A stretch of DNA of 64,000 nucleotides, taken from Paenibacillus hemerocallicola. GTDB lineage: Bacteria > Bacillota > Bacilli > Paenibacillales > NBRC-103111. The notes beneath the pieces are model-generated. The model did not search any database. It was not told the origin of the DNA and worked only from the letters and a program-made list of their open reading frames with translations. The stretch's first letter is position 1. Each line of letters starts with the position of its first letter. Shown in pieces: positions 51,404 through 61,957 of the stretch. Location: positions 1-64,000 of the forward strand of contig NZ_VDCQ01000005.1 of the NCBI RefSeq assembly GCF_006265175.1, written 5' to 3'. The position numbers and the translations under genes were made by a program.

Positions 51404-52207
51404 ATGAGCGAGGAACGGCAGCAATTCATATACATTTGCTCGGACGCGGTCGGCGAGACGGCGGAAGCGGTCGTGCGGGCGACGATTCGACAGTTCGATG
51501 CGCATCAGGTCAAAATCAAGCGGGTCAGCCATATCAAAAACGAGGATGAAGTTCGTGCGGTAGCGGAGGATGCGGCGAGAAGCGGCGGTTTCGTCGCGTT
51601 TACGCTGGTCCAGCCGGAGCTGCGCGAGATGATGAAGGAAGAGTCGATCCGGCTCGGGGTGCGCGCGGTCGACATTATGGGGCCGATGATGCAGGCGTTT
51701 ATCGATACGTTCAACGATTCGCCGAAGCGCAAGCCCGGCTTGCTGCACGAAATGGACGATGCGTATTTCCGCAGGGTCGAGGCGATCGAGTTCGCCGTCA
51801 AATGCGACGACGGCCGCGATTCGAATCTGCTGCTGCAGGCGAATATCGTGCTGATCGGAGTATCCCGCACTTCGAAGACGCCGCTCAGCATTTTTTTGGC
51901 GCATAAAGGGTACAAAGTCGGCAATTTTCCGCTCGTACCCGAGGTGAAGCCGCCGCAGCAGCTGATGCAGCTCCCCGGCAATCGCGTCGTAGGCCTCACC
52001 ATGGACGCCGAGCAGCTGCTCAAGATCCGTACGGAGCGGCTGCGGGCTGTCGGATTGCCCTACGGCGCCAAGTATGCTACGCTGCAGCGCATATCCGAGG
52101 AGCTGGAGTACGCCCACGACATTATGAAGCGGCTCGGCTGCCCCGTTATCGACGTGACGGACAAGGCGATCGAGGAGACGGCCGGCATTATTCTCGGTTA
52201 TTTATAA
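51404..52207 (+). CDS. ppsR: PPDK regulatory protein (bifunctional Ser/Thr kinase and phosphorylase, YqfL/PpsR)
   Basis: The 267-aa DUF299-family enzyme inactivates PPDK by ADP-dependent phosphorylation of a Thr near the catalytic His, and reactivates it by phosphorolysis. Seen are IYICSDAVGETAEAVVRATI, the P-loop-like IGVSRTSKTPLSIFLAHKGY, and KVGNFPLVPEVKPP. It lies 17 bp after ccpN and in the same unit as its presumed target ppdK. TAGGGGGACGG precedes the start. Confidence 0.94.
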   Translation: MSEERQQFIYICSDAVGETAEAVVRATIRQFDAHQVKIKRVSHIKNEDEVRAVAEDAARSGGFVAFTLVQPELREMMKEESIRLGVRAVDIMGPMMQAFIDTFNDSPKRKPGLLHEMDDAYFRRVEAIEFAVKCDDGRDSNLLLQANIVLIGVSRTSKTPLSIFLAHKGYKVGNFPLVPEVKPPQQLMQLPGNRVVGLTMDAEQLLKIRTERLRAVGLPYGAKYATLQRISEELEYAHDIMKRLGCPVIDVTDKAIEETAGIILGYL

Positions 52208-52324
52208 AGGCGATGCGAATCGCCTATACATACAGTCGTACGAGTCATTAAACGGTTGTCTCCGCCATTCATCTCCGTTATTATAAAGTAGGTTATCGAT
52301 CATGGAGAAGCGAGGGAGACAGTC

Positions 52325-53383
52325 ATGAGGAAGTTGAAGGTAGGCGTCATCGGGGCCGGTTCGATTTCGGAGCTGCATATGGGCTCGTACAAAAGCAACC
52401 CGAACGTCGAAATGTACGCCGTATGCGATCTGAACGAGCAGCGCGCGAAAAACTTGGCGGAAAAATACGGCTTTTCCAAAGTGTATACGAGCATCGCCGA
52501 TATGATGGCCGATTCCGAGCTCGAGGCGGTCAGCGTCTGCACGTGGAACAATACTCACGCCGATCTGGCCATTGCGGCACTCGACTCCGGCAAGCACGTG
52601 CTGGTCGAGAAGCCGCTCAGCACGACGGTCGAGGAAGCGCTCCGCGTACAGGAAGCGGTTCGCCGGACGGGCAAGCTCGTCCAGGTCGGATTCGTTCGCC
52701 GTTACGGCTCGAACACGCAATTGCTGAAGCAATTTATCGACAACGGAGATCTGGGCGACATTTATTATGCCAAGGCGTCCTGTCTGCGCCGACTCGGCAA
52801 TCCGGGCGGCTGGTTTGCGGACAAGTCCCGTTCCGGCGGCGGTCCTCTGATCGATCTGGGCGTACATATGATCGACGTATGCTGGTATTTGATGGGCCGG
52901 CCGAAGGTGAAATCGATCAGCGGCAATACGTACAACAAGCTCGGCAACCGGTCCAACGTCAAGCATTTGAATTTCTATAAAGCGGCGGATTACGACGCCT
53001 CCAAGAACACGGTCGAAGATTTGGCCAACGCGGTCATCCGCTTCGAGAACGGCGCCTCCCTCATGGTGGACGTCAGCTTTACGCTGCACGCCAAGCAGAA
53101 CGAAATTTCCGCGAAGCTGTACGGAGACAAGGGCGGCTGCGAGATCGAGCCGGAGCTTGCCATCATTTCGGAAAAGTACGATACGATCTTGAATGTGACT
53201 CCGCAAGTAAATTCGCTCGGCCTGAACGTGAAAGAAGCGTTCCAAAACCAAATCGACCACTTCGTCGATTGCTGCCTGACCGGCAAAACGCCGATCAGTC
53301 CGGTCGAGGATGGCGTCGAGATGATGAAAATGCTGTGCGGCATATACGAGTCCGCCGAGCAAGGCAAAGAAATATACTTCTGA
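52325..53383 (+). CDS. Gfo/Idh/MocA family oxidoreductase (inositol-dehydrogenase-like)
   Basis: The 352-aa dehydrogenase has VGVIGAGSISELHMGSYKSN, VLVEKPLSTTVEEAL, and the active-site segment GGGPLIDLGVHMIDVCWYLM. It carries its own ribosome site (GAGGGAGA) and terminator and is 117 bp after ppsR; a hairpin GGCGAT/ATCGCC lies in that gap. Likely monocistronic, substrate unknown. Confidence 0.93.
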   Translation: MRKLKVGVIGAGSISELHMGSYKSNPNVEMYAVCDLNEQRAKNLAEKYGFSKVYTSIADMMADSELEAVSVCTWNNTHADLAIAALDSGKHVLVEKPLSTTVEEALRVQEAVRRTGKLVQVGFVRRYGSNTQLLKQFIDNGDLGDIYYAKASCLRRLGNPGGWFADKSRSGGGPLIDLGVHMIDVCWYLMGRPKVKSISGNTYNKLGNRSNVKHLNFYKAADYDASKNTVEDLANAVIRFENGASLMVDVSFTLHAKQNEISAKLYGDKGGCEIEPELAIISEKYDTILNVTPQVNSLGLNVKEAFQNQIDHFVDCCLTGKTPISPVEDGVEMMKMLCGIYESAEQGKEIYF

Positions 53384-53390
53384 CTAAGTA

Positions 53391-53427
53391 AAAAAACTCT
53401 CCTGTCCCTAGGGCCGGAGAGTTTTTG
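53391..53427 (+). terminator. Intrinsic terminator
   Basis: AAAAACTCTCC pairs with GGAGAGTTTTT across a CCTAGGG-containing loop. Confidence 0.9.
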
Positions 53428-53453
53428 CGTTTGAATAGGTCACAAACGACAAC

Positions 53454-53634
53454 TTGCATGTAAAAGTGCATGTTGATCATTCAGATTCATCAGGTTTTAT
53501 CGATGCAAGTGCAAAAGTGCATGTGTTTTTTTGATAAATGGAATAAAATGGTTGATTTTTCTGAAACAGCATGCACTTTTGCATTCAAATTGTTTTTTAA
53601 GCAGGCTATTTCAATATTCAGATGCACATTTGCA
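53454..53634. repeat. Intergenic block of an alternating word (TGCAAAAGTGCATG / ATGCACTTTTGCA)
   Basis: Copies are TTGCATGTAAAAGTGCATG (53454-53472), TGCAAGTGCAAAAGTGCATG (53504-53523), inverted GCATGCACTTTTGCAT (53569-53584) and GATGCACATTTGCA (53621-53634). Spacing is irregular. The block is A/T-rich and non-coding; 53635-53818 shows nothing further. Confidence 0.7.
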
Positions 53635-53818
53635 GGCTGATTACTGGGACTGCACAAGACAGTAAGACCATGAGCCAGTTGTACACGCTGGCGAGCGAGC
53701 GGGCAATTCTTTCGTCATCGAGGAGAATCCGAAGCGGGATCGCTAGTAGCAGGCAGGCATAACCCGATACATCATCATATCGAGGTGACAGCTTCAGCGG
53801 AGCCGAGCCGCAGCAAGC

Positions 53819-54639
53819 TCAAGCCGAGACGATCGCTTGCTTCCGTGCGGCAATGTCGCGGCCTCTTCCAAGCGGAACGCACATCGGCGTACCGAATTCG
53901 GGATCCGGGACGATCCGGCATTCCATGGAGAATACGTGACGAATCAGCTGCTCGTCGACGATATCTTCCGGGCTGCCGCTCGCGAATACGGTCTTGTCTT
54001 TGACCGCGACGATGTGGTGGGCGTACCGGCACGCCAGATTGATATCGTGCAGCACCACACGATTGTCCGATTCTCGAGCTCGTTCAGCTCGAACAGCAGG
54101 TCGAGCACTTCGATTTGATGCGTCAAATCCAGATAGGTTGTCGGTTCGTCGAGCAATATCGTCCGCGTTCCTTGGGCGAGCGTCATGGCGATCCATGCCC
54201 GCTGCCGCTGTCCGCCGGAAAGCGAATCGACGGGCCGTTCGGACAGCTCGTTCATCCCGGTCGCCCTCAAGGCGAGTTTCACCATGCGCTCATCTTCCTC
54301 GGACCATTGCTTCAGCCAGTTTTGGTACGGATACCGGCCTTGCTTGACGAGCTGAAGGACGGTCAACCCCTCGGGCGCCGTCGGCCCTTGCGGCAATATC
54401 GCCAGCTGCTTCGCCACTTCCTTCGTGGACATTTTGGCGATGGGGGCTCCTTCCAGCAGTACCGCGCCCTCGTCGGGCTTCAGCAAGCGGGCCATCGAAC
54501 GGAGCAGCGTCGATTTGCCCGAACCGTTGCCGCCGATCAGGACGGTGATTTTCCCTTTCGGTATCGACAAGTCCAGGTTTTCAATGATCGGTTGTTCGCC
54601 GTACGACAGCGTCAGCCGGTTCGTTTCAAGAGCTATCAT
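53819..54639 (-). pseudogene. Siderophore ABC importer ATPase gene with a frameshift
   Basis: The protein starts [20 protein letters not shown], with Walker [21 protein letters not shown], signature [20 protein letters not shown] and Walker [21 protein letters not shown]. After ELENRTIV (around 54057-54061) one base is missing: the original frame gives WCCTISIW and ends early, while the adjacent frame carries the expected [18 protein letters not shown] (H-loop) and a normal C-terminus to 53819. Inserting one base restores a normal FecE/FhuC-like ATPase of about 273 aa. As read, the H-loop His is lost. It is the last gene of a Fur-controlled operon. Confidence 0.85.
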
Positions 54640-54741
54640 AAGTCAATCCTCCCCGGATGGATGTGGACGGCGCCGAGTCCGTCAATGCCCAAAGCTCCAA
54701 CAATCTATAGCCGAATTGCATAAGTATCGCTGCCGCCCGAT

Positions 54742-55779
54742 TCAGGCGTTGCGGTTTTTGTACAGCAAGTATAAGAAAAACGGTGCGCCGATCAGCGAAG
54801 TGAAAATGCCGACAGGCAAATCCAGCGGAGCGAAAGCCGTTCTCGCGATCAAATCGGAGGCGGCTACGATAATGCCGCCGATCAGCGCGGAAACCGGCAG
54901 CAGCCCTCCGAATGACGGGCCTACCAGTCTGCGCGCCGCATGTGGCGCCAGCAGGGCGACGAATCCGATCGCCCCGCCTACTGCCACGGCTGCACTGGCC
55001 AGACCGACACATAGAACGAGCAGCAAGAGACGATCCCGATCGACCTTGCTGCCTGCCCCGGCGGCCGTATCGTCGCCCAACTGGAGGACATTCAACGTGC
55101 GCCCCATGAAGAAGGCGACCGGGAGCAGCACGAGCGTCCAAGGCAGCAATACGAACACGTTGCTCCAGTTGGAGCCGTATACGGTACCGGTCAGCCAGGT
55201 CAGAGCCTTGCTCGAAGCATAAAATTGGCTTCTGACGATCAACAGCGTCGTGACCGCCTTCATCGTCGCTTCGATACCGATGCCGATCAGAACCAGACGC
55301 ATGGCCGACACGCCCTTTTTCCAGGCGAGCACATAGATGATGGCGGTAGCGGCCACCGCACCCAATATGGCGGCGAACGGCAAATACCGGACGCTTGCGG
55401 CGGGAAGAAGCGTAATGAAGACGACGGCTGCCGCGGATGCCCCGCCGGTTATCCCCATAATGTCCGGAGATGCCAACGGGTTGCGGATCATGCCTTGCAA
55501 AATCGCCCCGGAAGCGGCGAGCAGCATGCCGATCAGCATGGCTACGATAATTCGCGGCAACCGGAATTGCAGCACGACCGTCGCTTCGGCCTGATCGCCC
55601 ATTCCAAGGAATATCCGGACGACCGACAACGGGCTGATTCGCAACGACCCGATGGCTGCGCTGGCAATAGCTACAACGACTGCTATGACGGTCAGAATGA
55701 CGATTACGGACAACGTCCGTTTGTCCATTAGGCCCGAAGCCCTCAGCGTCTTGCTGCGGAACGGAATATATTTGCTCAC
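54742..55779 (-). CDS. FecCD-family iron-siderophore permease
   Basis: The 345-aa membrane protein has about ten segments and the family motifs FRLPRIIVAMLIGMLLAASG, NPLASPDIMGITGGASAAAV and GAIGFVALLAPHAARRLVGP. A GTG start at 55779 gives a GTGA overlap with the upstream permease stop, with a G-rich ribosome site in front. It forms the importer channel with the second permease. Confidence 0.92.
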   Translation of the reverse strand: MSKYIPFRSKTLRASGLMDKRTLSVIVILTVIAVVVAIASAAIGSLRISPLSVVRIFLGMGDQAEATVVLQFRLPRIIVAMLIGMLLAASGAILQGMIRNPLASPDIMGITGGASAAAVVFITLLPAASVRYLPFAAILGAVAATAIIYVLAWKKGVSAMRLVLIGIGIEATMKAVTTLLIVRSQFYASSKALTWLTGTVYGSNWSNVFVLLPWTLVLLPVAFFMGRTLNVLQLGDDTAAGAGSKVDRDRLLLLVLCVGLASAAVAVGGAIGFVALLAPHAARRLVGPSFGGLLPVSALIGGIIVAASDLIARTAFAPLDLPVGIFTSLIGAPFFLYLLYKNRNA

Positions 55780-56786
55780 GGCTTCGACCACCCCTTGCGC
55801 GCCGCGAAAATGAAAAACGGCGTTCCGATCAAGGCGGTCATGACGCCGATCGGCATTTCGCCCGGCATCGCGACGAACCGTCCGGCGATATCGGCCGCGA
55901 TCAGCAAAATCGCGCCGATGAATGCGGCGTAAGGGGTCATCCAGCGAATATCGTTGCCGACCAAATATCGGCATAGGTGCGGGGTGACGAGCCCGACGAA
56001 GGCGATCGGTCCGGCGATGGCGACCGACGTTGCGCACAGCGTCATGACGATGGCGCCTGCGACCGCTTTTACGATCAAGGTGCGTTGACCGAGTCCTTTC
56101 GCTACGTCGTCTCCGAGCATCAACGTATTCATCGGACCGGATATAACCAATGCGCCGATCCATGCGGCCGACATGTACGGGAGAACGTCCCATAGCAGCG
56201 AGAGCTTGCGGCCTTGGACCGAGCCGGCGAGCCAATACAGCACTTCTTCCATATTCTTTTTATCGATCAGGAGCAGGGCGTGAATCATCGACGAAGCGAG
56301 CGCCGTCACGGCCGCCCCCGCCAGCGTTACTTTGAGAGGAGAGAGGCCCTCCTTGCCGACGGAGCCCAGTATGTACACGACGATTCCGCTCAAGATGGCT
56401 CCGATGAATGCGATCCACGTATAATCGCCCAGCGAGCTGACAGAGAAAAAAGTAACGGCGCACACGATCGCAAGTCCGGCGCCGGAATTGATTCCCATCA
56501 ATCCGAGATCGGCAAGCGGGTTTTTCGTCAACGCCTGCAGCAGCGTGCCGGCGATGCCCAGGCTTGCTCCGACCGCGGCGGCGATCAAGGCGCGGGGCAC
56601 GCGAAGCTCCTTGATGGCGATATGTTCATTCGAGCCGTTATAATGTAGGAATGCGTCTACGGCCGTTTTCCAGCTCGTGACGATCACTCCGTATACGATG
56701 CTTGCGTAGAGAGCAATTGCGAGTATTAGAAGCGCCGCGGCGATTCCCAGCAGTTTGCCGGAAGTGCTTCTCAAAACCGATGGCAT
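55776..56786 (-). CDS. FecCD-family iron-siderophore permease
   Basis: The 336-aa protein shows ELRVPRALIAAAVGASLGIA, NPLADLGLMGINSGAGLAIV, GPIAFVGLVTPHLCRYLVGN and a C-terminal PIGVMTALIGTPFFIF. ATG 56786 (MPSVLRSTSGK) follows GAGGAA. It is the first gene of the minus-strand operon, divergent from the binding-protein gene, with Fur boxes between. Confidence 0.93.
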   Translation of the reverse strand: MPSVLRSTSGKLLGIAAALLILAIALYASIVYGVIVTSWKTAVDAFLHYNGSNEHIAIKELRVPRALIAAAVGASLGIAGTLLQALTKNPLADLGLMGINSGAGLAIVCAVTFFSVSSLGDYTWIAFIGAILSGIVVYILGSVGKEGLSPLKVTLAGAAVTALASSMIHALLLIDKKNMEEVLYWLAGSVQGRKLSLLWDVLPYMSAAWIGALVISGPMNTLMLGDDVAKGLGQRTLIVKAVAGAIVMTLCATSVAIAGPIAFVGLVTPHLCRYLVGNDIRWMTPYAAFIGAILLIAADIAGRFVAMPGEMPIGVMTALIGTPFFIFAARKGWSKP

Positions 56787-56869
56787 AAAGTTCCTCTTTC
56801 CCGACGATCGTAAGGCAATATATCTTCTTCGATCAGTGTAGGGGAATGTGACGATTATGTCAATGAGTT

Positions 56870-56888
56870 TGAGAGTCATTCTCATCAT
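56870..56888 (-). promoter_or_regulatory. Fur box for the permease operon
   Basis: TGAGAGTCATTCTCATCAT resembles the 19-bp Fur consensus (GATAATGATAATCATTATC) with the 7-1-7 TGAGAxT/ATTCTCA core. It lies about 85 bp upstream of the first permease start. Confidence 0.7.
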
Positions 56889-56955
56889 TTATGCCGTTTT
56901 TTGTTTAAGCAAAAATGCATGTCAATCGCAAATTCCGTTTGTCATTTTTTTGTCA

Positions 56956-57012
56956 TTGACACAATCGCCGACTACGTGTAATATTTTATCTCGTTAATGA
57001 TAATCATTCTCA
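56956..57012 (+). promoter_or_regulatory. Promoter and Fur box for the siderophore-binding protein
   Basis: Perfect TTGACA (56956-56961), 17-bp spacer and TAATAT (56979-56984) are followed by TTAATGATAATCATTCTCA (56994-57012), a near-consensus Fur box covering the likely +1. Iron repression is the natural reading. Confidence 0.88.
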
Positions 57013-57054
57013 CGAAGTCGGATGATTGCATAGGATACGAGGGGGAGTTACGCA

Positions 57055-58029
57055 ATGAACTGGAGATGGAACCGTTTGGGGACGGCCGTGTTGACCGCCG
57101 TAGTCGGAGCGACGGTAGTTTTGGCAGGATGTTCGGACAAGAAAGCGGCAGAGCCTGCTCAAAATAATGCATCGGGCGCAAGCCAAGGCTATACGGTCAA
57201 GCACGCCATGGGGGAAACGCCGATCCCGAAAACGCCTTCGAGGGTCGTCATCCTGACGAACGAAGGGACCGAAGCGCTGCTCGCGCTCGGTGTCAAGCCG
57301 GTGGGCGCGGTCAAATCGTGGACCGGGGAACCTTGGTACGATCATATCAAGGCCGAGATGGAAGGCGTCAAAAACGTCGGCACCGAAAGCCAGCCTAATA
57401 TCGAAGAAATCGCCGCGCTGAAGCCCGACCTGATCATCGGCAACAAAATGCGCATCGAGAAAGTATACGACCAGCTGTCGAAAATCGCTCCGACCGTTTA
57501 TTCCGCCGAGCTTCGCGGCGATTGGAAAATCAATTTCAAATTGTATGCCGAAGCGCTGAACAAGAAGGCGGAAGGCGATAAAGTGCTGGCCGATTTCGAT
57601 AAACGGATCGAGGATTTGAAGACGAAAGCCGGAGACAAGCTGAAGCAAAAAGTGTCGCTCGTCCGGTTTATGCCGGCCACGGCACGGATTTATTATAATG
57701 ATACGTTTGCGGGCGTCATTTTCAAGCAGGTCGGAATCGCACGTCCGGAGAAGCAGAACAAGGAGACGTTCGCGGACGATGTGACGAAGGAACGGATTCC
57801 GGATATGGAAGGCGATCTGTTGTTCTATTTCACGTACGAGACCGGCGACGGCAAAGCGACCAAGATGGAAGAGGAGTGGGTGAAGGATCCGCTCTGGAAC
57901 AACCTGAACGTAGTCAAAAACAAAAAGGCGATCCGGGTAAGCGACACGATCTGGAATACGGCCGGAGGCGTGAAGGCGGCGAACTTGCTGCTCGACGAGC
58001 TGTACAAAGTATACGAGGTCAAGAAGTAA
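57055..58029 (+). CDS. Iron-siderophore-binding lipoprotein
   Basis: The 324-aa lipoprotein has a signal peptide ending LAGC and the periplasmic-binding type III fold: PKTPSRVVILTNEGTEALLA, LGVKPVGAVKSW, NIEEIAALKPDLIIGN, and a C-terminal GVKAANLLLDELYKVY. It delivers ferri-siderophore to the divergent FecCD permeases. GAGGGGGAG precedes the ATG. Confidence 0.93.
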   Translation: MNWRWNRLGTAVLTAVVGATVVLAGCSDKKAAEPAQNNASGASQGYTVKHAMGETPIPKTPSRVVILTNEGTEALLALGVKPVGAVKSWTGEPWYDHIKAEMEGVKNVGTESQPNIEEIAALKPDLIIGNKMRIEKVYDQLSKIAPTVYSAELRGDWKINFKLYAEALNKKAEGDKVLADFDKRIEDLKTKAGDKLKQKVSLVRFMPATARIYYNDTFAGVIFKQVGIARPEKQNKETFADDVTKERIPDMEGDLLFYFTYETGDGKATKMEEEWVKDPLWNNLNVVKNKKAIRVSDTIWNTAGGVKAANLLLDELYKVYEVKK

Positions 58030-58043
58030 GAACGGATATGAGG

Positions 58044-58081
58044 AAAGGGCGGTTCCCCGGTGCGGGAGTCGCCCTTTTTTT
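58044..58081 (+). terminator. Intrinsic terminator
   Basis: AAAGGGCG pairs with CGCCCTTT, with an inner GTTCCC/GGGAGT stem, followed by a T-run. Confidence 0.85.
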
Positions 58082-58132
58082 CGCATCGTGCTATGATAGG
58101 GAGAATGAAGCCGTATCGGATGGAGGGTGAAC

Positions 58133-58420
58133 ATGATCGCGGAACGAACAAACGGGACGACCGGGCGAGGAATGCGCGTCGCCCTGCAAATGCCGATCCG
58201 CTTTTACCGGAAGTGGATTTCTCCTCTAAAGCCGCCTACTTGCCGCTTTTACCCCAGCTGCTCGGCGTATGCGCTCGAAGCGATCGAGGAGTACGGACCG
58301 GCCAAAGGGAGCTGGATGGCGGTAAAGCGCATTTGCAAATGCCACCCGTTTCATCCCGGAGGCTTCGATCCGGTTCCGCCCCGCGACATGGAGAACGGAG
58401 AAGGGCGGCAGCCGACTTGA
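58133..58420 (+). CDS. yidD: Membrane protein insertion efficiency factor YidD
   Basis: The 95-aa protein contains the family core [20 protein letters not shown] then [12 protein letters not shown], and [18 protein letters not shown]. YidD helps YidC-dependent membrane insertion. ATG 58133 follows GGAGGGTGAAC; a GTG at 58127 is less likely. Its stop overlaps the promoter of the metG leader. Confidence 0.95.
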   Translation: MIAERTNGTTGRGMRVALQMPIRFYRKWISPLKPPTCRFYPSCSAYALEAIEEYGPAKGSWMAVKRICKCHPFHPGGFDPVPPRDMENGEGRQPT

Positions 58421-58446
58421 CATGACATGCGGCGTTTGCGTAGAAT
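58417..58446 (+). promoter_or_regulatory. Promoter of the metG T-box leader
   Basis: TTGACA (58417-58422) and TAGAAT (58441-58446) are 18 bp apart, ahead of the T-box. The -35 overlaps the yidD stop codon. Confidence 0.7.
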
Positions 58447-58475
58447 GGGTGTAACTTCATAACGTTTCCATTGAA

Positions 58476-58740
58476 CGGATGAGTAAGAAGTCCGCTCCTA
58501 TAGCAGAGAGCCGGGATTGGTGAGAACCGGCATAGGGTCGCTTCCGAATATGGTCCGGGAGGAATCGCCGTCGAGCCGTCTGTCGCAGACCGGTCAGACC
58601 GCGACGCACGCCAGCGTTACGGGGGCAAGTCCGGATCGGACTTGACTGAGCCCTGCCATCTTCATGCGGCGGGGAAAATTGGGTGGTACCGCGTGAGCTT
58701 TCGACTCTCGTCCCATGTGGACGGGGGTCTTTGTGTTTTT
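58476..58740 (+). ncRNA. T-box leader, methionine-specific
   Basis: The conserved T-box GGGTGGTACCGCG is at 58681-58693. The specifier loop has GAATATGG, with AUG at 58550-58552, matching tRNA-Met. A terminator stem GACTCTCGTCC/GGACGGGGGTC (58703-58729) with a T-rich tail follows. Uncharged tRNA-Met would favour antitermination and metG expression. Confidence 0.95.
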
Positions 58741-58751
58741 TACGACCATAA

Positions 58752-60758
<2,007 letters not shown>

Positions 60759-60774
60759 ATCGCGGCAAAATCGT

Positions 60775-60813
60775 AACGCCTCCCGACCCGTACAAGGTTG
60801 AGGAGGCGTTATT
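60775..60813 (+). terminator. Intrinsic terminator of metG
   Basis: AACGCCTCC pairs with GGAGGCGTT, loop about 18 bases, followed by ATTT. Confidence 0.75.
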
Positions 60814-60848
60814 TGCATGCGGAAGCTAATTGTTGCGAAAAGTTTAGG

Positions 60849-60878
60849 TTGACAACCCGACCGGTGGAATTTTATAAT
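60849..60878 (+). promoter_or_regulatory. Promoter of the zinc-uptake operon
   Basis: Perfect TTGACA (60849-60854) and perfect TATAAT (60873-60878), 18 bp apart. Confidence 0.85.
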
Positions 60879-60882
60879 CACA

Positions 60883-60913
60883 TTTGTAAATAGAAATAGT
60901 TACGATTTACAAA
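60883..60913. promoter_or_regulatory. Zur-like operator of the zinc-uptake operon
   Basis: Arms TTTGTAAAT (60883-60891) and ATTTACAAA (60905-60913) form a perfect dyad. Inside, the right half GTTACGATTT matches the Zur half-site at 9 of 10 positions. It covers the likely +1. Confidence 0.7.
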
Positions 60914-60950
60914 TTCGTTTCACCGGTTTGCCTGGAGGGGAGTAACCAAT

Positions 60951-61946
60951 ATGAAGAACAAGAACCGAAGCAAGGTCCGCTTAATCGTCTCTCTCATTGT
61001 TATGCTGGTGCTGGCGGCCGTTATGACAGGCTGCGGCGGCAAGTCGAATGTAACGTTATCCGACGGAAAAGTCAATGTCGTTACTACGTTTTATGCCCTT
61101 TACGACTTCGCGAGCCGAATCGGCGGCGATAAAGCGAACGTGATCAATTTGGTCCCGGCCGGGGTGGAGCCGCACGATTGGTCGCCGAAAAGCCGCGATT
61201 TGAAAAATATGAGCAAGGCGCAGCTGTTCGTCTATAACGGCGCCGGATTCGAAGGCTGGGTTCACGATTTTCTAGACAGCTTGAAGAAAGATTCCGGCGT
61301 ATCGGTCATCGAGGCGAGCCAAGGCATCGCACTGCTCCACGGGGCCGCACATGAAGACGACCATGGCCACGACGAGAAGAAAACGAAGGGCAAGGATGAA
61401 CACGGACACGGGGAAGACGATTCGGACGTCGACCCGCACGTATGGGTAAGTCCGAAATCGGCGCTGAAAATGGCTGAAAACATCAAGAACGGACTCGTTC
61501 AAGCCGATGCGGCGAATAAATCGTACTACGAAGCGAACTACGAGACGCTCCGGAAGCAGCTGTCCGACCTCGACGCCAAGTTTACGCAATCGCTCGCGAA
61601 GGCGCCGAAAAAGGAAATTGTCGTATCCCATCAGGCGTTCGGCTATTTGTGCCGCGACTACGGATTGACGCAAATGCCGATTATGGGACTGTCCGCCGAT
61701 TCGGAGCCGACGGCGCAAGACTTGAAAGAGATCAATAAATTCGTTAGAGACAATCAGGTCAAATATATTTTCTTCGAGGAGCTCGTGTCCGACAGAATGG
61801 CCAAAACATTGGCGAAGGACGCGGGAATCGAAACGCTCGTGCTCAACCCTCTCGAAGGTCTCACTCAGGAGCAGGCGAAGGCCGGTGACAATTACGTGAC
61901 GGTTATGGAGAACAATTTGCAAAATTTATTGAAAGCATTACAATAA
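60951..61946 (+). CDS. znuA: Zinc-binding lipoprotein of an ABC importer
   Basis: The 331-aa lipoprotein (lipobox MTGC near residue 27) is a cluster A-I metal binder: VVTTFYALYDFASRIGGD, VPAGVEPHDWSPKSRD (first His), a His/Asp-rich zinc loop (EDDHGHDEKK, DEHGHGEDD) near residue 140, DPHVWVSPKSALKMAENI, IVVSHQAFGYLCRDYGLTQM, and FFEELVSDRMA. The His-rich loop points to zinc rather than manganese. GGAGGGGAG precedes the ATG. Confidence 0.95.
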   Translation: MKNKNRSKVRLIVSLIVMLVLAAVMTGCGGKSNVTLSDGKVNVVTTFYALYDFASRIGGDKANVINLVPAGVEPHDWSPKSRDLKNMSKAQLFVYNGAGFEGWVHDFLDSLKKDSGVSVIEASQGIALLHGAAHEDDHGHDEKKTKGKDEHGHGEDDSDVDPHVWVSPKSALKMAENIKNGLVQADAANKSYYEANYETLRKQLSDLDAKFTQSLAKAPKKEIVVSHQAFGYLCRDYGLTQMPIMGLSADSEPTAQDLKEINKFVRDNQVKYIFFEELVSDRMAKTLAKDAGIETLVLNPLEGLTQEQAKAGDNYVTVMENNLQNLLKALQ

Positions 61947-61957
61947 AGAAGGAGTAC

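Noticed and set aside
53454-53634. Possible CRISPR array
   Set aside because: Repeats are 14-20 bp, in both orientations, with irregular gaps and no cas genes.
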